Assembly (NCBI RefSeq): GCF_014863355.1
Contig: NZ_JACZEP010000002.1
Span: 124,001 to 188,000 of the forward strand
Source: Aminobacter carboxidus
GTDB taxonomy: Bacteria > Pseudomonadota > Alphaproteobacteria > Rhizobiales > Rhizobiaceae
Direction: 5' to 3'
DNA: 64,000 bases
The translations under genes were made by a program, and so were the position numbers. Positions 28,875 through 39,575 of the stretch are shown here, in pieces; positions within the stretch are counted from its first letter, which is position 1; the number at the start of each line of letters is the position of its first letter. Under the pieces are notes generated by a model. That model had not been told where the DNA came from, searched no databases, and saw nothing but the letters and a program-made list of their open reading frames with translations.

Positions 28875-30206
28875 ATGACCACGCTCGAAGCCGATCTCGA
28901 AATCGAGCGCCTTTTGGCGCTGCATCCGAAGGGCTTCGACCTTTCGCTCGACCGCATCTCGCGGCTGCTCGAAAGGCTCGGCAATCCGCAAGATCACATG
29001 CCGCCGGTGATCCACATCGCCGGCACCAACGGCAAGGGTTCGTGCGCCGCCTTCTCGCGCGCGCTGCTCGAAGCCCAGGGGCTATTGGTGCACGTGCACA
29101 CCTCGCCGCATCTGGTGAACTGGCACGAGCGCTACCGGCTGGCAGCACCGGGCGGCGGCAAGCTCGTCGCCGACGACGTGCTGGCGGATGCGGTGCGCCG
29201 CGTCGGCAAGGCCAATGCCGGCGAGAAGATCACCGTCTTCGAAATCCTCACCGCCGTCACCTTCGTGCTGTTTTCGGAGCATCCGGCCGACGTCTGCATC
29301 ATCGAGGTCGGGCTTGGCGGACGCTTCGACGCGACCAACGTCATCAAGAGATCGGCCTGCTCGGTGATCATGCCGGTGTCGATGGACCACGAGGCCTATC
29401 TCGGCGACAAGGTCGAGCTGATCGCCGCCGAAAAGGCCGGCATCATCAAGCGCGGCTGCCCTGTCGTCGTCGGCGCGCAGGAAACCGAGGCGGCACAGCA
29501 GGTGCTGATCGACACCGCCGAGCGGTTGAATTGCCCACTCGAGGTCTATGGCCAGGACTTCGTCGCCTTCGAGGAAAACGGCCGGATGATCTATCAGGAC
29601 CAGACCGGCTTGATGGATCTGTCGCCGCCGCGCCTGCCCGGCCGTCACCAGTTCGCCAACGCCGCCGCGGCGATCGCCGCGGTCAAGGCGGCCGGCTTTC
29701 CGATCAGCGAGCGCGCCGCCGACAAGGCGATGGCGTCGGTCGCCTGGCCCGGTCGCATGCAGCGCCTGCCGCAGGGCGCGCTGACCTCCCTGGCGCCGAA
29801 GGGTGCTGAGGTGTGGATCGACGGCGGCCACAATCCCGGCGCCGGCACCGTCATCGCCGAAGCACTGACCGAGCAGGAAGAGAAGTTCCCGCGGCCGCTG
29901 TTTTTGATCTCCGGCATGATCAACACCAAAGACCAGACCGGCTATTTCCGGCCGTTCCATGGCATGGCACGCCATGTCTACACCGTGCCGGTGACGATGA
30001 GCGACGCCGGCGTTCCCAACGAGGAACTGGCGGTGCGCGCTACCGAGGCCGGCCTGTCGGCCGAGCCGGTGAGCTCGGTCGCCAATGCGCTGATGCTGCT
30101 GCGCGATACCTGGGACGAGAACGAGCCGGCACCGCGCATCCTGATCGGCGGTTCGCTCTATCTGGCGGGCGAGGTGCTGGCGGCAAACGGAACGCCACCG
30201 ACCTGA
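28875..30206 (+). CDS. folC: Bifunctional folylpolyglutamate synthase / dihydrofolate synthase
   Basis: FolC (443 residues) joins glutamate to dihydropteroate and extends polyglutamate tails. The Mur-ligase-type ATP loop HIAGTNGKGSCAAF is near residue 50. It is followed by SPHLVNWHERYRL, IIEVGLGGRFDATNVI and the VSMDHEAYLGDKVELIA metal/ATP region, with the C-terminal domain starting near WIDGGHNPGAGTVIAEAL. Length is typical. It ends the trpFBA-accD-folC cluster, an arrangement conserved in alphaproteobacteria, and meets trxA tail to tail at a bidirectional terminator. Confidence 0.96.
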   Translation: MTTLEADLEIERLLALHPKGFDLSLDRISRLLERLGNPQDHMPPVIHIAGTNGKGSCAAFSRALLEAQGLLVHVHTSPHLVNWHERYRLAAPGGGKLVADDVLADAVRRVGKANAGEKITVFEILTAVTFVLFSEHPADVCIIEVGLGGRFDATNVIKRSACSVIMPVSMDHEAYLGDKVELIAAEKAGIIKRGCPVVVGAQETEAAQQVLIDTAERLNCPLEVYGQDFVAFEENGRMIYQDQTGLMDLSPPRLPGRHQFANAAAAIAAVKAAGFPISERAADKAMASVAWPGRMQRLPQGALTSLAPKGAEVWIDGGHNPGAGTVIAEALTEQEEKFPRPLFLISGMINTKDQTGYFRPFHGMARHVYTVPVTMSDAGVPNEELAVRATEAGLSAEPVSSVANALMLLRDTWDENEPAPRILIGGSLYLAGEVLAANGTPPT

Positions 30207-30234
30207 GGCCGTCCAGCAGCCTATTCGAGATACA

Positions 30235-30262
30235 AAAAAGCCCGGCCAAAACCGGGCTTTTT
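30235..30262. terminator. Bidirectional terminator between folC and trxA
   Basis: An 11-bp stem AAAAAGCCCGG / CCGGGCTTTTT with a 6-nt loop CCAAAA lies between the two convergent genes. It has A/T runs on both flanks so that each strand reads a T-tail, and it can serve both transcripts. Confidence 0.92.
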
Positions 30263-30283
30263 CAATTGGAAAGATACGGGCGA

Positions 30284-30604
30284 TCAGACGTTGCCGCTGA
30301 TCCAGTGCGACAGTGCTGTCTTGGGCAGCGCGCCGACCTTGATGTCGGCAACTTCGCCGTCCTTGAAGATCATCAGCGTCGGGATCGAGCGCACGCCGAA
30401 CTGGGCGGCGATCTCGGGGTTCTCGTCGATGTTGACCTTGGTGATCTTGACCTTGCCGGCGAGCTCGTTGGAAATCTCTTCGAGCGACGGACCGATCATC
30501 TTGCAGGGGCCGCACCATTCGGCCCAGAAATCGACGACCACCGGCTCTTTGGCCTCAAGTACGCCGGACTTGAAATTGCTGTTGTCGATCTTGACGGTGG
30601 CCAT
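30284..30604 (-). CDS. trxA: Thioredoxin
   Basis: The 106-residue product [20 protein letters not shown] has the redox site WCGPC (Cys31, Cys34) in [16 protein letters not shown] and the cis-Pro region [14 protein letters not shown], defining thioredoxin 1, the general cytoplasmic disulfide reductant. A 26-codon open extension is ignored; ATG 30604 has GAGG upstream and the correct N terminus. It lies directly downstream of addA (74 bp), an order repeated across alphaproteobacteria. Confidence 0.98.
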   Translation of the reverse strand: MATVKIDNSNFKSGVLEAKEPVVVDFWAEWCGPCKMIGPSLEEISNELAGKVKITKVNIDENPEIAAQFGVRSIPTLMIFKDGEVADIKVGALPKTALSHWISGNV

Positions 30605-30678
30605 GATGAGGTCCTCTTGGAGTTGTCTGTCGCGCCATATGTGGTAGTGCGCGGCCCCTTGGTCAAGCACCCGTTGTG

Positions 30679-33600
30679 TCACGCTTGGGTGAGTCGAACA
30701 AGGGCGGCATCCATCGCCACGGCCGGCACGGCGACCAGCCGCGGCGCCTCGGTGAACAGCAGTGCGGCGGAAACCGTCTTGCCGGGATAGAGCGGCTGAA
30801 GCAGCGCGCGGTAGAGCGCAAGCTGCACGACATAGGCGTTCGGCACCTCCTGGAACGAGGCGGGCGGGGGCCGGTTGGTCTTGTAGTCGACGATCAGGAC
30901 CTCGCTGTCGGTAACCGCCAGGCGGTCGATCTTGCCCGACACCGAACGCGGCTTTCCCCTGACATCAAGGCTGCCCATCACCGACACTTCGGCGCGCGAG
31001 GCCGGCGAAAACAGGGGCGAAAACCGTGGGTCGTCAAGGACCGAAAGGACGGACGCCAGGGCCGCGGCGCGCTCCGCTTCCGGCCAGTCGCGGCCGGTAC
31101 GGGCGAGGTAGCGCTCGGCGGCGGACTGGCGTGCTTCCGGGTCAAGGCGCGGCAGCATCTGCAGCAGCCTATGAAGGGCCGAGCCGCGGGCGATGGCGAA
31201 GCCCGGTTCGCCTTCGGCATCGAGCACCGGCGAGCGCCCCGAGATGACGGCTTCCTGTGTTTCCTCGATCAGCGCCGAAGCGCCCGACGGCGACAGCGGC
31301 CGCGGCAGGTCGTCGAAGGGTGGCGGGGTGGCATAGAGGCCGTCGGGCAAGGGTTCGATGCGCGGACTGTCGCCGGCCGTCGGTTCCGGTGCCGACAGGG
31401 GCGCTGCGGGCAATGGCGTGACGCGGAAACGATGGACGATCCTGTCTGATATGACGGGATGGCTGCGCTCCTCGCTCTCCGAAGCCACCGAGAGCGCGCG
31501 GCTGACGATCGAATGCCAGGTGTTGAGGCCGGGCTGGCGCTTGCCGTGATAGCCGCAGACGACCAGCCGGTCCTCGGCACGCGTCATGCCGACATAGAGC
31601 AGGCGCCGGTACTCGTCGTCGGCGAGATCGCGGGCCAGCGCGCTGGCACCCTTGGAGAAGGCGTTGGCGACTTCGGCTCCGGCACGCCAGAGATATCCCT
31701 TGCCCTGCCAGTGCCGGCCTTGCGCGACGAACGGCATCAGGCGCGGCAGATGCTGGTCGCTGAACGGGGCCGAGCCGCTGTCGACGAGAAAGACGACCGG
31801 TGCCTCCAGGCCCTTGGCGGCGTGGACGGTCATGATGCGGACCTCGTCACGCGTCTGGTCCATCTCGCGCTTGATCTCGGGGCCAGCACTTTCGAGCGTC
31901 GACAGGAAGGATTCGAGGCCAGGCAGGCCGGTGCGCTCCTCGGCGAGGCAGAAGTTGAGAAACTCGTCGAGGATGTCGCCGGCCTCCTGGCCGAGGCGCG
32001 AGATCATTCTCCGGCGCACACCGTCGCGGTTGGGGCCACCCGAGAGAACGCCGGCATAGAACTCGAAGATCGGGCGGAATGCAGCTTCCGTCGCCCAGGC
32101 CTCGAGCGTTGCGGCAACCTCGGCAAATGCCGCATCGGTCTGATCGCGCAGCGAAGCGATCAACGACCGTCCGCTGCCGCGATTGGCCGAAAGCACAAAC
32201 AGCGCATCTTCCGACAGGCCGAAGATCGGGCTGCGCAGGACGGCGGCCAGCGACAGGTCATCCTCCGGCTGGATCAGGAAGCGGCCGAGCGCGATCAGGT
32301 CTTTGACCGCGATGTGGCCGGGCAGGCTCAACCGGTCGGCACCGGCAACGGGAATGTCGCGGCGCTTCAGCGCCCGCGACAGGGCGTGGACGAAGCGGTC
32401 GCGCTTGCGCACCAGCACCATGACGTCGCCGGCGCGCAGGCGTTTTCCCGTGCCTTCGATGACCTCGCGCTCGTCGAGCCATTTGCGGATGGTGGCCGCT
32501 ACCTGCTCGGCGACGACAACGGCGGGCGCATGGGCGTGGTCGATGGGCTTGCGCCAGTCGTCGGGCTCGTCGACCGCATCAGCACCGACGGAGGGCCAGA
32601 CCTCGACATAGCCTGCCGCACCGGTACGGATCGCCTTGTGGCTCGGCGGCTCGGGCGCGCGGGTAACGCCACGGCGGACGCTGCTGTCTTCGAACACGCG
32701 ATCGACGGCCGACAGCACGTCGTCGGTCGAGCGGAACGACCAGGTCAGCGTGACGTCTTCGAAACGCGCATTGGCATCACGGATACGGCCGGCGAATTCA
32801 TGCTTGGAATTGTCGAAGGATTCAGGTGCCGCGCCCTGGAACGAATAGATCGACTGCTTTTCGTCGCCGACGGCAAAGACCGTGCGGTGGACATTGTCGC
32901 GGGCGCTGAAGCCGGAGAAAAACTCTTCTGCCAGCCGCTTCACCACTTCCCACTGGTCGGGGCTGGTGTCCTGTGCTTCGTCGAGCAGGATGTGGTCGAT
33001 GCCTTTGTCGAGCTTGTACTGCACCCAGGGGCCCGCGTCGGGACGCGCCAGCAGGTTGACGGTGCGGGTGATGAGATCGTTGAAGTCGAGAAAGCCGCGC
33101 CCGGTCTTCAGCCGTTCGTAGCGGGCGATCAGCCAGTCGGCGATGGTCAGCGCCGCTTGCGTCGCCTCCAGCATGCGGAAATGAGCGAGCCGGTCGGCCG
33201 CCTCGGTGATGGCAGTTGCTGTCGCCGCATAGCGCTCGGGAAGATCGCGCAGCCGGTCGAGCAGCGCCTTCTTGAAGGCGCTCGACGGGTTGTAGGGATC
33301 ACCGTCGGCCTTGAGGAAGGCACCGCGCAGAAGCGAAAGCCGGCGGATCGGGTCGGCTTCGGCATAGGCGAGACGAGCGTAGGGCAGGATGTTGTTGAGC
33401 ACGCTGCGCGCGTCGGTCGCCTCGGCGGCCGCAGCGAAGTCGTTGAAGAAGACGGGTTCAAAACCGGGCAGCGGCCAGATCGAAGCAGCGATGGCTTCGG
33501 CGCTGTCACCGGGCGAGAAACCGAACTCTTGGTAGAGCGCTTCGAAGTTGAGATCTTGAACCTGAGCGATGAAGGCGCGCAGTCCGTCTCGCTTGCGCAC

Positions 33601-34203
33601 GATCTCGGCGAGCAGCGCATCGAGCCCGGCCTCGCCGCCACGCTCCAGCACCTTGGCGAAAGCTTCGGCGAGTTCGGGATTGTGCTCGCCGGCACCGGTG
33701 ACCATGTCGCGGCGCGCGGTGGCGAACAAAGTCGCCTCCATCTGCGAGTCGAGCATTTCGAAATGGGCGGCGATGTTGGCCTCAAGCGGGAACTGGTGCA
33801 GCACCGACTCGCAGAAGGCGTGGATGGTCTGAATCTTCAGCCCGCCCGGCGTTTCCAGTGCCTCGGCAAACAGCCGCCTGGCTCGACGCAGCTTGGCCGC
33901 ATCGGGCCGCGCGCCATCGAGGGCCGATATGCGCCCGGCAAGCTCGGCATCGGGCAGCATTGTCCATTCGGACAGGTTGGAGAAGACGCGGTTCGACATG
34001 TTGGCGGCGGCCGCGCGCGTGTACGTTAGACAGAGTATTTTCGAGGGATCGGTGCCGCGCAGCAGAAGCCGCATCACGCGCTGCGACAGCACATGGGTCT
34101 TGCCCGAGCCGGCATTGGCCGACACCCAGACCGAATTGGCCGGATCGGACGCGCGCGTCTGGCGCTCGGCGGTTTCGGTAGGGACGAAGAATGCCTTTTT
34201 CAT
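30679..34203 (-). CDS. addA: Double-strand break repair helicase AddA
   Basis: AddA (1174 residues) is the UvrD-like helicase/nuclease subunit of AddAB, which resects broken ends for RecA. It has the Walker A ANAGSGKT (residues 29-36), helicase motif Ia [14 protein letters not shown], motif [17 protein letters not shown], motif [16 protein letters not shown], motif VI-like [14 protein letters not shown] and the C-terminal nuclease site [10 protein letters not shown]. The ATG at 34203 overlaps the addB stop as ATGA; a much longer open frame upstream is only the shadow of addB. The AddA-AddB order B then A is usual in alphaproteobacteria. Confidence 0.96.
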   Translation of the reverse strand: MKKAFFVPTETAERQTRASDPANSVWVSANAGSGKTHVLSQRVMRLLLRGTDPSKILCLTYTRAAAANMSNRVFSNLSEWTMLPDAELAGRISALDGARPDAAKLRRARRLFAEALETPGGLKIQTIHAFCESVLHQFPLEANIAAHFEMLDSQMEATLFATARRDMVTGAGEHNPELAEAFAKVLERGGEAGLDALLAEIVRKRDGLRAFIAQVQDLNFEALYQEFGFSPGDSAEAIAASIWPLPGFEPVFFNDFAAAAEATDARSVLNNILPYARLAYAEADPIRRLSLLRGAFLKADGDPYNPSSAFKKALLDRLRDLPERYAATATAITEAADRLAHFRMLEATQAALTIADWLIARYERLKTGRGFLDFNDLITRTVNLLARPDAGPWVQYKLDKGIDHILLDEAQDTSPDQWEVVKRLAEEFFSGFSARDNVHRTVFAVGDEKQSIYSFQGAAPESFDNSKHEFAGRIRDANARFEDVTLTWSFRSTDDVLSAVDRVFEDSSVRRGVTRAPEPPSHKAIRTGAAGYVEVWPSVGADAVDEPDDWRKPIDHAHAPAVVVAEQVAATIRKWLDEREVIEGTGKRLRAGDVMVLVRKRDRFVHALSRALKRRDIPVAGADRLSLPGHIAVKDLIALGRFLIQPEDDLSLAAVLRSPIFGLSEDALFVLSANRGSGRSLIASLRDQTDAAFAEVAATLEAWATEAAFRPIFEFYAGVLSGGPNRDGVRRRMISRLGQEAGDILDEFLNFCLAEERTGLPGLESFLSTLESAGPEIKREMDQTRDEVRIMTVHAAKGLEAPVVFLVDSGSAPFSDQHLPRLMPFVAQGRHWQGKGYLWRAGAEVANAFSKGASALARDLADDEYRRLLYVGMTRAEDRLVVCGYHGKRQPGLNTWHSIVSRALSVASESEERSHPVISDRIVHRFRVTPLPAAPLSAPEPTAGDSPRIEPLPDGLYATPPPFDDLPRPLSPSGASALIEETQEAVISGRSPVLDAEGEPGFAIARGSALHRLLQMLPRLDPEARQSAAERYLARTGRDWPEAERAAALASVLSVLDDPRFSPLFSPASRAEVSVMGSLDVRGKPRSVSGKIDRLAVTDSEVLIVDYKTNRPPPASFQEVPNAYVVQLALYRALLQPLYPGKTVSAALLFTEAPRLVAVPAVAMDAALVRLTQA

Positions 34204-37200
34204 TCCTCGCCCTCCGCACCGCCATCGCCGCCGGCCGACCATTCGAGCACGCGGGCGAGATGGTCGTAGTCGCCGTCGGTCTCGCCTTCGCGGAAGGGCA
34301 GGGCACGCGAGAGATAGCCCGTCGTCGGATCGTTGTAGTGCAGCAGCAGTTGTTCCAGCCGGGTCCAGGCTTCTTCCGACAGTTCGATGGCCGATTTGGG
34401 CTTGCGGTTGTGCTCGAGGATCGATTCCTCGAACACTTCGCCATTCGGCTTCAACCTGATGAAGGCGAGTTGCGAGGGCTCTCGCTTGCCAAGCTCGCGG
34501 AAGGCGCCGCGCCGCAAAAGCGCGCCTTCGAGCGCCAGCTGCGGCGAGATCAGCGTATGCGCTTGCGCCTTGGACGGCGACGATCCGGTCTTGTAGTCGA
34601 GGATATCGGCCATGCCGCCGGCGAGCAGGTCGACGCGGTCGGCGCGGCCGGACAGCGTTACGCCGCTGAGCCCGACCTCGACGGCCGAAGCACCTTCCTC
34701 GGCGTGGCGGGATGCCACCGCATCGGCGCGGCTGCGCTCCCAATCCAGGATGTTGACCGCCAGGCGCTCGAAACGCGGCCACCAGACGGCCTCGACATCG
34801 GCGGGCAGGGCTGCTTCGGCAAAGCAGTGGCGGCCGGCTGCGATCAGCGCATCGAACGCATTGGGCGCGCGCGGATCGACGATAGCAGACGAAAACAGGT
34901 GCAGGATGTCGTGGAACAGCGTACCGCGCTCGGCGGCGCCGGGATCGCGCACCAGCGGGTCGATCGCCGACAGGCCAAGGATACGCCTGGCATAGACGGC
35001 ATAAGGGTCGCGGCGCAGTGTCTCGATCTCGGTGATGCTGAAGCGGCGCGGCCTGACCTCCACCGGCGGCCTCGGCTCGGGACGGGAGGCGAAATCGGTC
35101 TTTGCACCGGCATCGAGCGCGCGCGCCCAGTGGAGAAGGCTTTCGCCGCGTTTTCGCAACACCGCTGCATGGTCGGGGCCGACATAGGTGAGCAGGCGTT
35201 GCAGCCAGCGCGATGGCACGGCGGGCGCGTCGCCCGAGCGGGCGGAGCGCGACAAGACGACATTCTTCGCGCCCATCGCCATCTGGAAATCATGGGCGGC
35301 AAGGCCGATGCGGCGTTCCGGCGGTTCGAGATCGATGCCGGTCTTCATGACGCGCGACATGAAGCGGTCGGCCTCGGCCTTGCGCGGCCAGCTGCCTTCG
35401 TTGAGAGCGCCGATGACCAACGTATCGACCGTTTGCAGGCGGGCTTCGAGCGCACCCCAGATGGCAATGGCACGGTCGGCACCTTGCGCCGGCTTGACCG
35501 CCTCGGGCGCCACCAGCGCATCCATGACATCGGGCCACTCGGCAGCGGCGAAGCTGAACGACGCCTGCGCCGCGACGAGCGAACGCAGCGATTCGGCGAG
35601 CTTGGCGCCGGCATCGCCGGCATAGAGCGTGCCGAGACCGCCATGCTCGTCGCGCGCGATATTTTCCAGCGCCGCGACGGTCGCCCTGATGACCGCAGCC
35701 AGTTCGACCTGCGCGTCGCCACGGAAGGCAACCAGCGGCGCCAGGCCAGTGACGAGCTTGTTGGCGATGTCGCGGGCTTCCTCGATGCGGCGCGCGCTGA
35801 TGCGGTCGAACCAGAACGGTTTGCGCGATGCGCCACCCATGCTGGTCAATCGGGCCTCGAAATCCTCGGCGAGCCCGGCGACATCAGGCCGGCCGACGCC
35901 GCCGCGCAGAACGACGAGTTCGAGGGTTTCGGCTGCGCGCCGGACCGCCGAACGCTCGCGGCCAAGGCGCAGCAGCGGATGCTTGAGCAGCGACAGCACC
36001 GCCACCGGATCGCCCGGGCGGTAGGCGGCTGCGAGCATGGTACGCAAAAGTGCGGCTGGCGGGGTATTGGCCAACGGCACGCCACCGGAATCGTCGGCCT
36101 GGATGCCGAAGCGGCGAAGCTCGGCGGCGACGCGGCGGGCAAGGCTGCGGTCGCTGGTGACAAGTGCCGCGCGATGGCCAGGCTGCGCCACCGCCTGGCG
36201 AAGCGCAATCGCGATCGCCGCCGCCTCGTCACGCTCATGCGCGGCTTCGAGCAGCGTGACGCCGGCGAAGGCATCCGCAATCTCGGCATCGTCGACGGCG
36301 CCGCGTTTTTCAGCCCAGGCGTCAGTGGTTTCCGCGGGCCGCAGCGCTTCGCCGACGATGGCCGCGCGCCTGACCATGGCGCGGGTCGGTGCGCCCAGTT
36401 CGTCGACGTCGTCGCGCAGGATGCCGATCTTGCCGATCAGCTTGGCGAGACCGTATTGTGGGTGGCCGAGCACTGAGGCCCTGGCGCCGATCTCACTGAT
36501 CGTCTCGTAGGCGCGCTGGTCAAGCGTAGCATCCAGCCCCGGAAGCACAACCGCGCCGCGCGGCAGGCGCGATATGGCTGCGAGCAGTTCGGCGGTGGCC
36601 GGGATGGAGCCGGTAGAGCCCGCCGCTATGACCGGCCCGTGGGGTGGATTGCGCTTCAGCCGCTCTGCTTCGAGGCGGATCAGCGCGCTGCGGTGCGCGG
36701 CAGGATTGGACTGGCCGCGCTCCTTCAGCATTTCCGGCCAGGCGCCGGTGACGATGGAAAGGAAGTCGAGCGTCACCTGCCACCAGCCCGACAGCTCGCC
36801 CGTCACCAGGCCGGCAAGCCGTGACCAGTCGGAGCCTTCGGTCTCGATCTCGTCTATCAGTCCTGCCAAATCGCGCGCCAGCCAGATGGCGTCGGCGGAC
36901 GATGCCGGCACGACGATCTCCTCCTCGAACAAGGCAGCGACATGGGCGGGAAGGCGACGCTTCCAGGCACGCACCAGGGGCGCAAGCAAGAGCAGGCGGT
37001 CAGTGGCCGAAACCGGCGGCGCGAGGTCGAGCGCACCGGCACCTTCGGCCTCGAACGCTGCCTCGTCCTCGTCGAATTCGCCGAGCGGCTTGATGACAGG
37101 CAAGATCGCCGAGCTGCCACCGCCGGCGTCGACGAAGACGCCACGCAAGGCGCGCGCGGCACGTCTCGTCGGCACGTAGATGGTGACGTCGGCCAGCGCC

Positions 37201-37325
37201 AGCGGATCGCCGTCGAAGCGGAAGTCGGGTATCAAGCTGCCGTCGAGCAGCGATGCCGCCAATGTCGGCAGGAAGGGGGTGCCGGGCGGTATGGAAAAGA
37301 CGCGTGGCGACGCGCGGCCGCTCAT
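34200..37325 (-). CDS. addB: Double-strand break repair protein AddB
   Basis: AddB (1041 residues) partners AddA. It starts MSGRASPRVFSIPPGTPFLP, has an inactive-helicase-like N-terminal half containing VYIPTRRAAR-type and VIAAGSTGSIPATAELL motifs, and a C-terminal RecB-like nuclease domain with MADILDYKTGSSPSK. No four-cysteine iron-sulfur cluster pattern is evident around the nuclease domain, in line with alphaproteobacterial AddB rather than the Bacillus type. Start is at 37325, overlapping the murU-like stop by 4 nt (37322-37325), so murU-like, addB and addA form a tightly coupled unit. Confidence 0.95.
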   Translation of the reverse strand: MSGRASPRVFSIPPGTPFLPTLAASLLDGSLIPDFRFDGDPLALADVTIYVPTRRAARALRGVFVDAGGGSSAILPVIKPLGEFDEDEAAFEAEGAGALDLAPPVSATDRLLLLAPLVRAWKRRLPAHVAALFEEEIVVPASSADAIWLARDLAGLIDEIETEGSDWSRLAGLVTGELSGWWQVTLDFLSIVTGAWPEMLKERGQSNPAAHRSALIRLEAERLKRNPPHGPVIAAGSTGSIPATAELLAAISRLPRGAVVLPGLDATLDQRAYETISEIGARASVLGHPQYGLAKLIGKIGILRDDVDELGAPTRAMVRRAAIVGEALRPAETTDAWAEKRGAVDDAEIADAFAGVTLLEAAHERDEAAAIAIALRQAVAQPGHRAALVTSDRSLARRVAAELRRFGIQADDSGGVPLANTPPAALLRTMLAAAYRPGDPVAVLSLLKHPLLRLGRERSAVRRAAETLELVVLRGGVGRPDVAGLAEDFEARLTSMGGASRKPFWFDRISARRIEEARDIANKLVTGLAPLVAFRGDAQVELAAVIRATVAALENIARDEHGGLGTLYAGDAGAKLAESLRSLVAAQASFSFAAAEWPDVMDALVAPEAVKPAQGADRAIAIWGALEARLQTVDTLVIGALNEGSWPRKAEADRFMSRVMKTGIDLEPPERRIGLAAHDFQMAMGAKNVVLSRSARSGDAPAVPSRWLQRLLTYVGPDHAAVLRKRGESLLHWARALDAGAKTDFASRPEPRPPVEVRPRRFSITEIETLRRDPYAVYARRILGLSAIDPLVRDPGAAERGTLFHDILHLFSSAIVDPRAPNAFDALIAAGRHCFAEAALPADVEAVWWPRFERLAVNILDWERSRADAVASRHAEEGASAVEVGLSGVTLSGRADRVDLLAGGMADILDYKTGSSPSKAQAHTLISPQLALEGALLRRGAFRELGKREPSQLAFIRLKPNGEVFEESILEHNRKPKSAIELSEEAWTRLEQLLLHYNDPTTGYLSRALPFREGETDGDYDHLARVLEWSAGGDGGAEGEE

Positions 37326-38059
37326 AACGCCTCCGCCAATGCCCTTTTCACCGCTGCCTCGGCGGGTGCAATGGCATCGGGCGTGCCGACGGTGACCCAG
37401 CTGCCCGACATGCGCATGCCATGGAGCCGCCCGGATGCGATGGCCTCGTCGAAGTAGCGGTTGAGCGAGTGCGGCGCCTCGGCGGCAGCGGCAAACAGGC
37501 GCGGGTGGACGATCGCCGCGCCGGCATAGATCAGGCCTTCGGGCGCGCCCTTGGCACGGCGCAACGTACCGTCGGACGCGACGAGGAAGTCGGTGCTACC
37601 GGAATGTCCGGTCGCCTGTTTCAGGTCCGCCAGCATCAGGAGAATATCCATGCGGCCGGCATCCCAGGCAAGGGCGAGGCGGGTCAGGTTCGGTTCACCT
37701 TCGTCGATCCAGAAGGTATCGGCGTTGACGATATAGAACGGTGCTGCGCCAAGCTTAGGCAGCGCCCGGACGATGCCGCCGGCGGAATCGAGCAGCCCGT
37801 CGCGCTCGTCGGAGATTTCGATGCGTGGCGCGTGGCGGGAAGCGACGTGCTCGACGATCTGGTCGGGCAGGTAGTGGACGTTGACGACGGCCCGTTCGAC
37901 GCCCGCTTCGGCAAGGCTGTCCAACCCCCAGTCGAGCAGGGTCTTGCCTGATATCCGCACCAGCGGTTTGGGCATCGTATCGGTGATCGGCCGCATTCGC
38001 TTGCCAAGGCCGGCGGCGAGAACCATGGCGACGGAGGGGTTTTTGGCAGGCCCACTCAC
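37322..38059 (-). CDS. murU: Nucleotidyltransferase, probable N-acetylmuramate-1-phosphate uridylyltransferase
   Basis: The 245-residue protein has the sugar-nucleotide pyrophosphorylase signature MVLAAGLGKRMRPITDTMPK. It also has a metal-binding Asp in YIVNADTFWIDEG and a late SWVTVGTPDA motif. Its partner upstream carries an AmgK-like kinase domain; AmgK and MurU convert recycled MurNAc to UDP-MurNAc. Specificity for MurNAc-1-P is inferred from that pairing; a mannose-1-phosphate guanylyltransferase is the alternative. The start is GTG at 38059 with GAGGAG 9 nt upstream, 3 nt after the preceding stop; the first ATG (38026) would clip the nucleotide loop. Confidence 0.8.
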   Translation of the reverse strand: MSGPAKNPSVAMVLAAGLGKRMRPITDTMPKPLVRISGKTLLDWGLDSLAEAGVERAVVNVHYLPDQIVEHVASRHAPRIEISDERDGLLDSAGGIVRALPKLGAAPFYIVNADTFWIDEGEPNLTRLALAWDAGRMDILLMLADLKQATGHSGSTDFLVASDGTLRRAKGAPEGLIYAGAAIVHPRLFAAAAEAPHSLNRYFDEAIASGRLHGMRMSGSWVTVGTPDAIAPAEAAVKRALAEAL

Positions 38060-38062
38060 GCG

Positions 38063-39571
38063 TCAGAACTCCTCGATCAGGCGGTTGTCGCGGTAGAAGT
38101 CGCGCAGTTCTGCAAGTGCCGGGTGAGAAAGAGAGCGGTGCAGGTAGTCCCTGATGCGCGGCAGGTGCCTGAGATATTGCGGCTTGCCGTCGCGCCGGTC
38201 GAGGCGGACGAAGATGCCGAGGATCTTCGAATTGCGCTGCGCCGCCATGATGGCATAGGCCTCGCGGAAGGCGGCCTCGTCGAAGCCGCCCGCAGCACGA
38301 CGAGCCGCGACATAGGCATCGACGGTGCTGCGCTCGATGTCGGGCGACACGGTGACCCGCGCATCCATGGCGAGCGAGGCAACGTCGTAGGCCACCGGGC
38401 CGATCAGCGCGTCCTGGAAATCGACGATGCCGAGGCGGTCATGGCCGAGACGATCGGAGCGCCAGATGATGTTGGGCGAATGATAGTCGCGCAGCACGAG
38501 GCCATATTGCTTGTCGGCGAGGCGGTCGAAGGCGGCATTCCAGGCGGCATGGTAGCCGTCGCGCAGCGCATCCGATGCCGGCGCGCCGGTGACCGCCGGC
38601 ACGTACCAGGCAAGCAGGAGATCGACCTCGATCATCAGCGCGTCGCGGTCGAAGGGAGGCACCTGATGGACGACGCCGGGTGCGACCTCGAGCCGGTTGT
38701 TCCAGTGTTTCCCGTGAATCATTGCCAGCAGTTCCGCCGCGGCGGCGTAGCGCGCAGCGACCGGCTTGCCGTCCGGATCGAGGAAGGCGCCTTCGCCGAG
38801 ATGCTCGAGCAGCAGAAAGCCCTGATCGAGGTCCTGGGCGACGATGCCGGGCACGGTGACGCCGCCCGAAGCCAGCGCCTTGTCGATGGCGGCGAAGGCG
38901 GCGACGGTCTGGGCGGTGTGGGCGATCTCAGCATAAGGCTTGCCGTCGCGGACAGGCGGGCCGAGCACCATGCGCGGCGAGTTCATCAGCACCAGCGGCG
39001 CATGGCCTTCCAGTGTCACCGTCTCATAGGCGCGGGCCGAGGCGTCGCCGATGAAACGCGCGCGATGAGCCTCGCCCCAACCTGAAGCCGTGAGGAAATC
39101 GCGCATGGCCAGCGAGCGAGCAATGCGGCCGAACGCCGGACCATCGCCTGTAATGGTCACGCGGCGGCCGTCGCCTTCATGCTGAAACGCGATCCGCAGG
39201 CTGGTATCAGGCATCGCTTCGGCGGCCCGTTCGGGCCATTCGACCAGCGCCACACCGGAGCTTACCGCCTCGTCGAAACCGAGCTCTTCCAGCTCATCTG
39301 ATGAAGACAGGCGGTAGAGGTCGAAATGATGAACGGCAACAGGCGTATCGTAGCTCTGGACCAGCGTGAAGGTCGGGCTCGGCACCTCATGCGCCGGATC
39401 GCCGGCCAGGGTGCGGATCAGGCCGCGCGCCAGTGTCGACTTGCCGGCGCCGAGGTCGCCATCGAGCAGGAACACGTCGCCCGGCAGCACCGCCATGGCG
39501 AGGTCCTCGCCCAGCTGCGTGGTCGCGGCCTCGTCGGGCAGGAATCGTTCCAGCGATCTGGCCGTGACCAA
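38063..39571 (-). CDS. tsaE: Fusion of TsaE (tRNA t6A ATPase) and AmgK-like aminoglycoside-type phosphotransferase
   Basis: The 502-residue protein has two domains. Residues about 1-150 are TsaE, the ATPase of the t6A37 tRNA-modification complex, with P-loop GDLGAGKS (38-45), a conserved PSPTFTLVQSY and HFDLYRL. Residues about 160-500 are a kinase of the APH/choline kinase fold with LRDYHSPNIIW (catalytic Asp/Asn) and LGIVDFQDALIGP, resembling AmgK, a MurNAc/GlcNAc anomeric kinase. The start must be TTG at 39571, 4 nt past the divL stop with GGAG 7 nt upstream; the first ATG would remove part of TsaE. The fusion is common in rhizobia and precedes murU. Confidence 0.9.
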   Translation of the reverse strand: MVTARSLERFLPDEAATTQLGEDLAMAVLPGDVFLLDGDLGAGKSTLARGLIRTLAGDPAHEVPSPTFTLVQSYDTPVAVHHFDLYRLSSSDELEELGFDEAVSSGVALVEWPERAAEAMPDTSLRIAFQHEGDGRRVTITGDGPAFGRIARSLAMRDFLTASGWGEAHRARFIGDASARAYETVTLEGHAPLVLMNSPRMVLGPPVRDGKPYAEIAHTAQTVAAFAAIDKALASGGVTVPGIVAQDLDQGFLLLEHLGEGAFLDPDGKPVAARYAAAAELLAMIHGKHWNNRLEVAPGVVHQVPPFDRDALMIEVDLLLAWYVPAVTGAPASDALRDGYHAAWNAAFDRLADKQYGLVLRDYHSPNIIWRSDRLGHDRLGIVDFQDALIGPVAYDVASLAMDARVTVSPDIERSTVDAYVAARRAAGGFDEAAFREAYAIMAAQRNSKILGIFVRLDRRDGKPQYLRHLPRIRDYLHRSLSHPALAELRDFYRDNRLIEEF

Positions 39572-39575
39572 GGGC

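Noticed and set aside
31459-34029. Plus-strand open frame opposite addA
   Set aside because: addA has all helicase motifs on the minus strand; the opposite frame has no recognisable domain.
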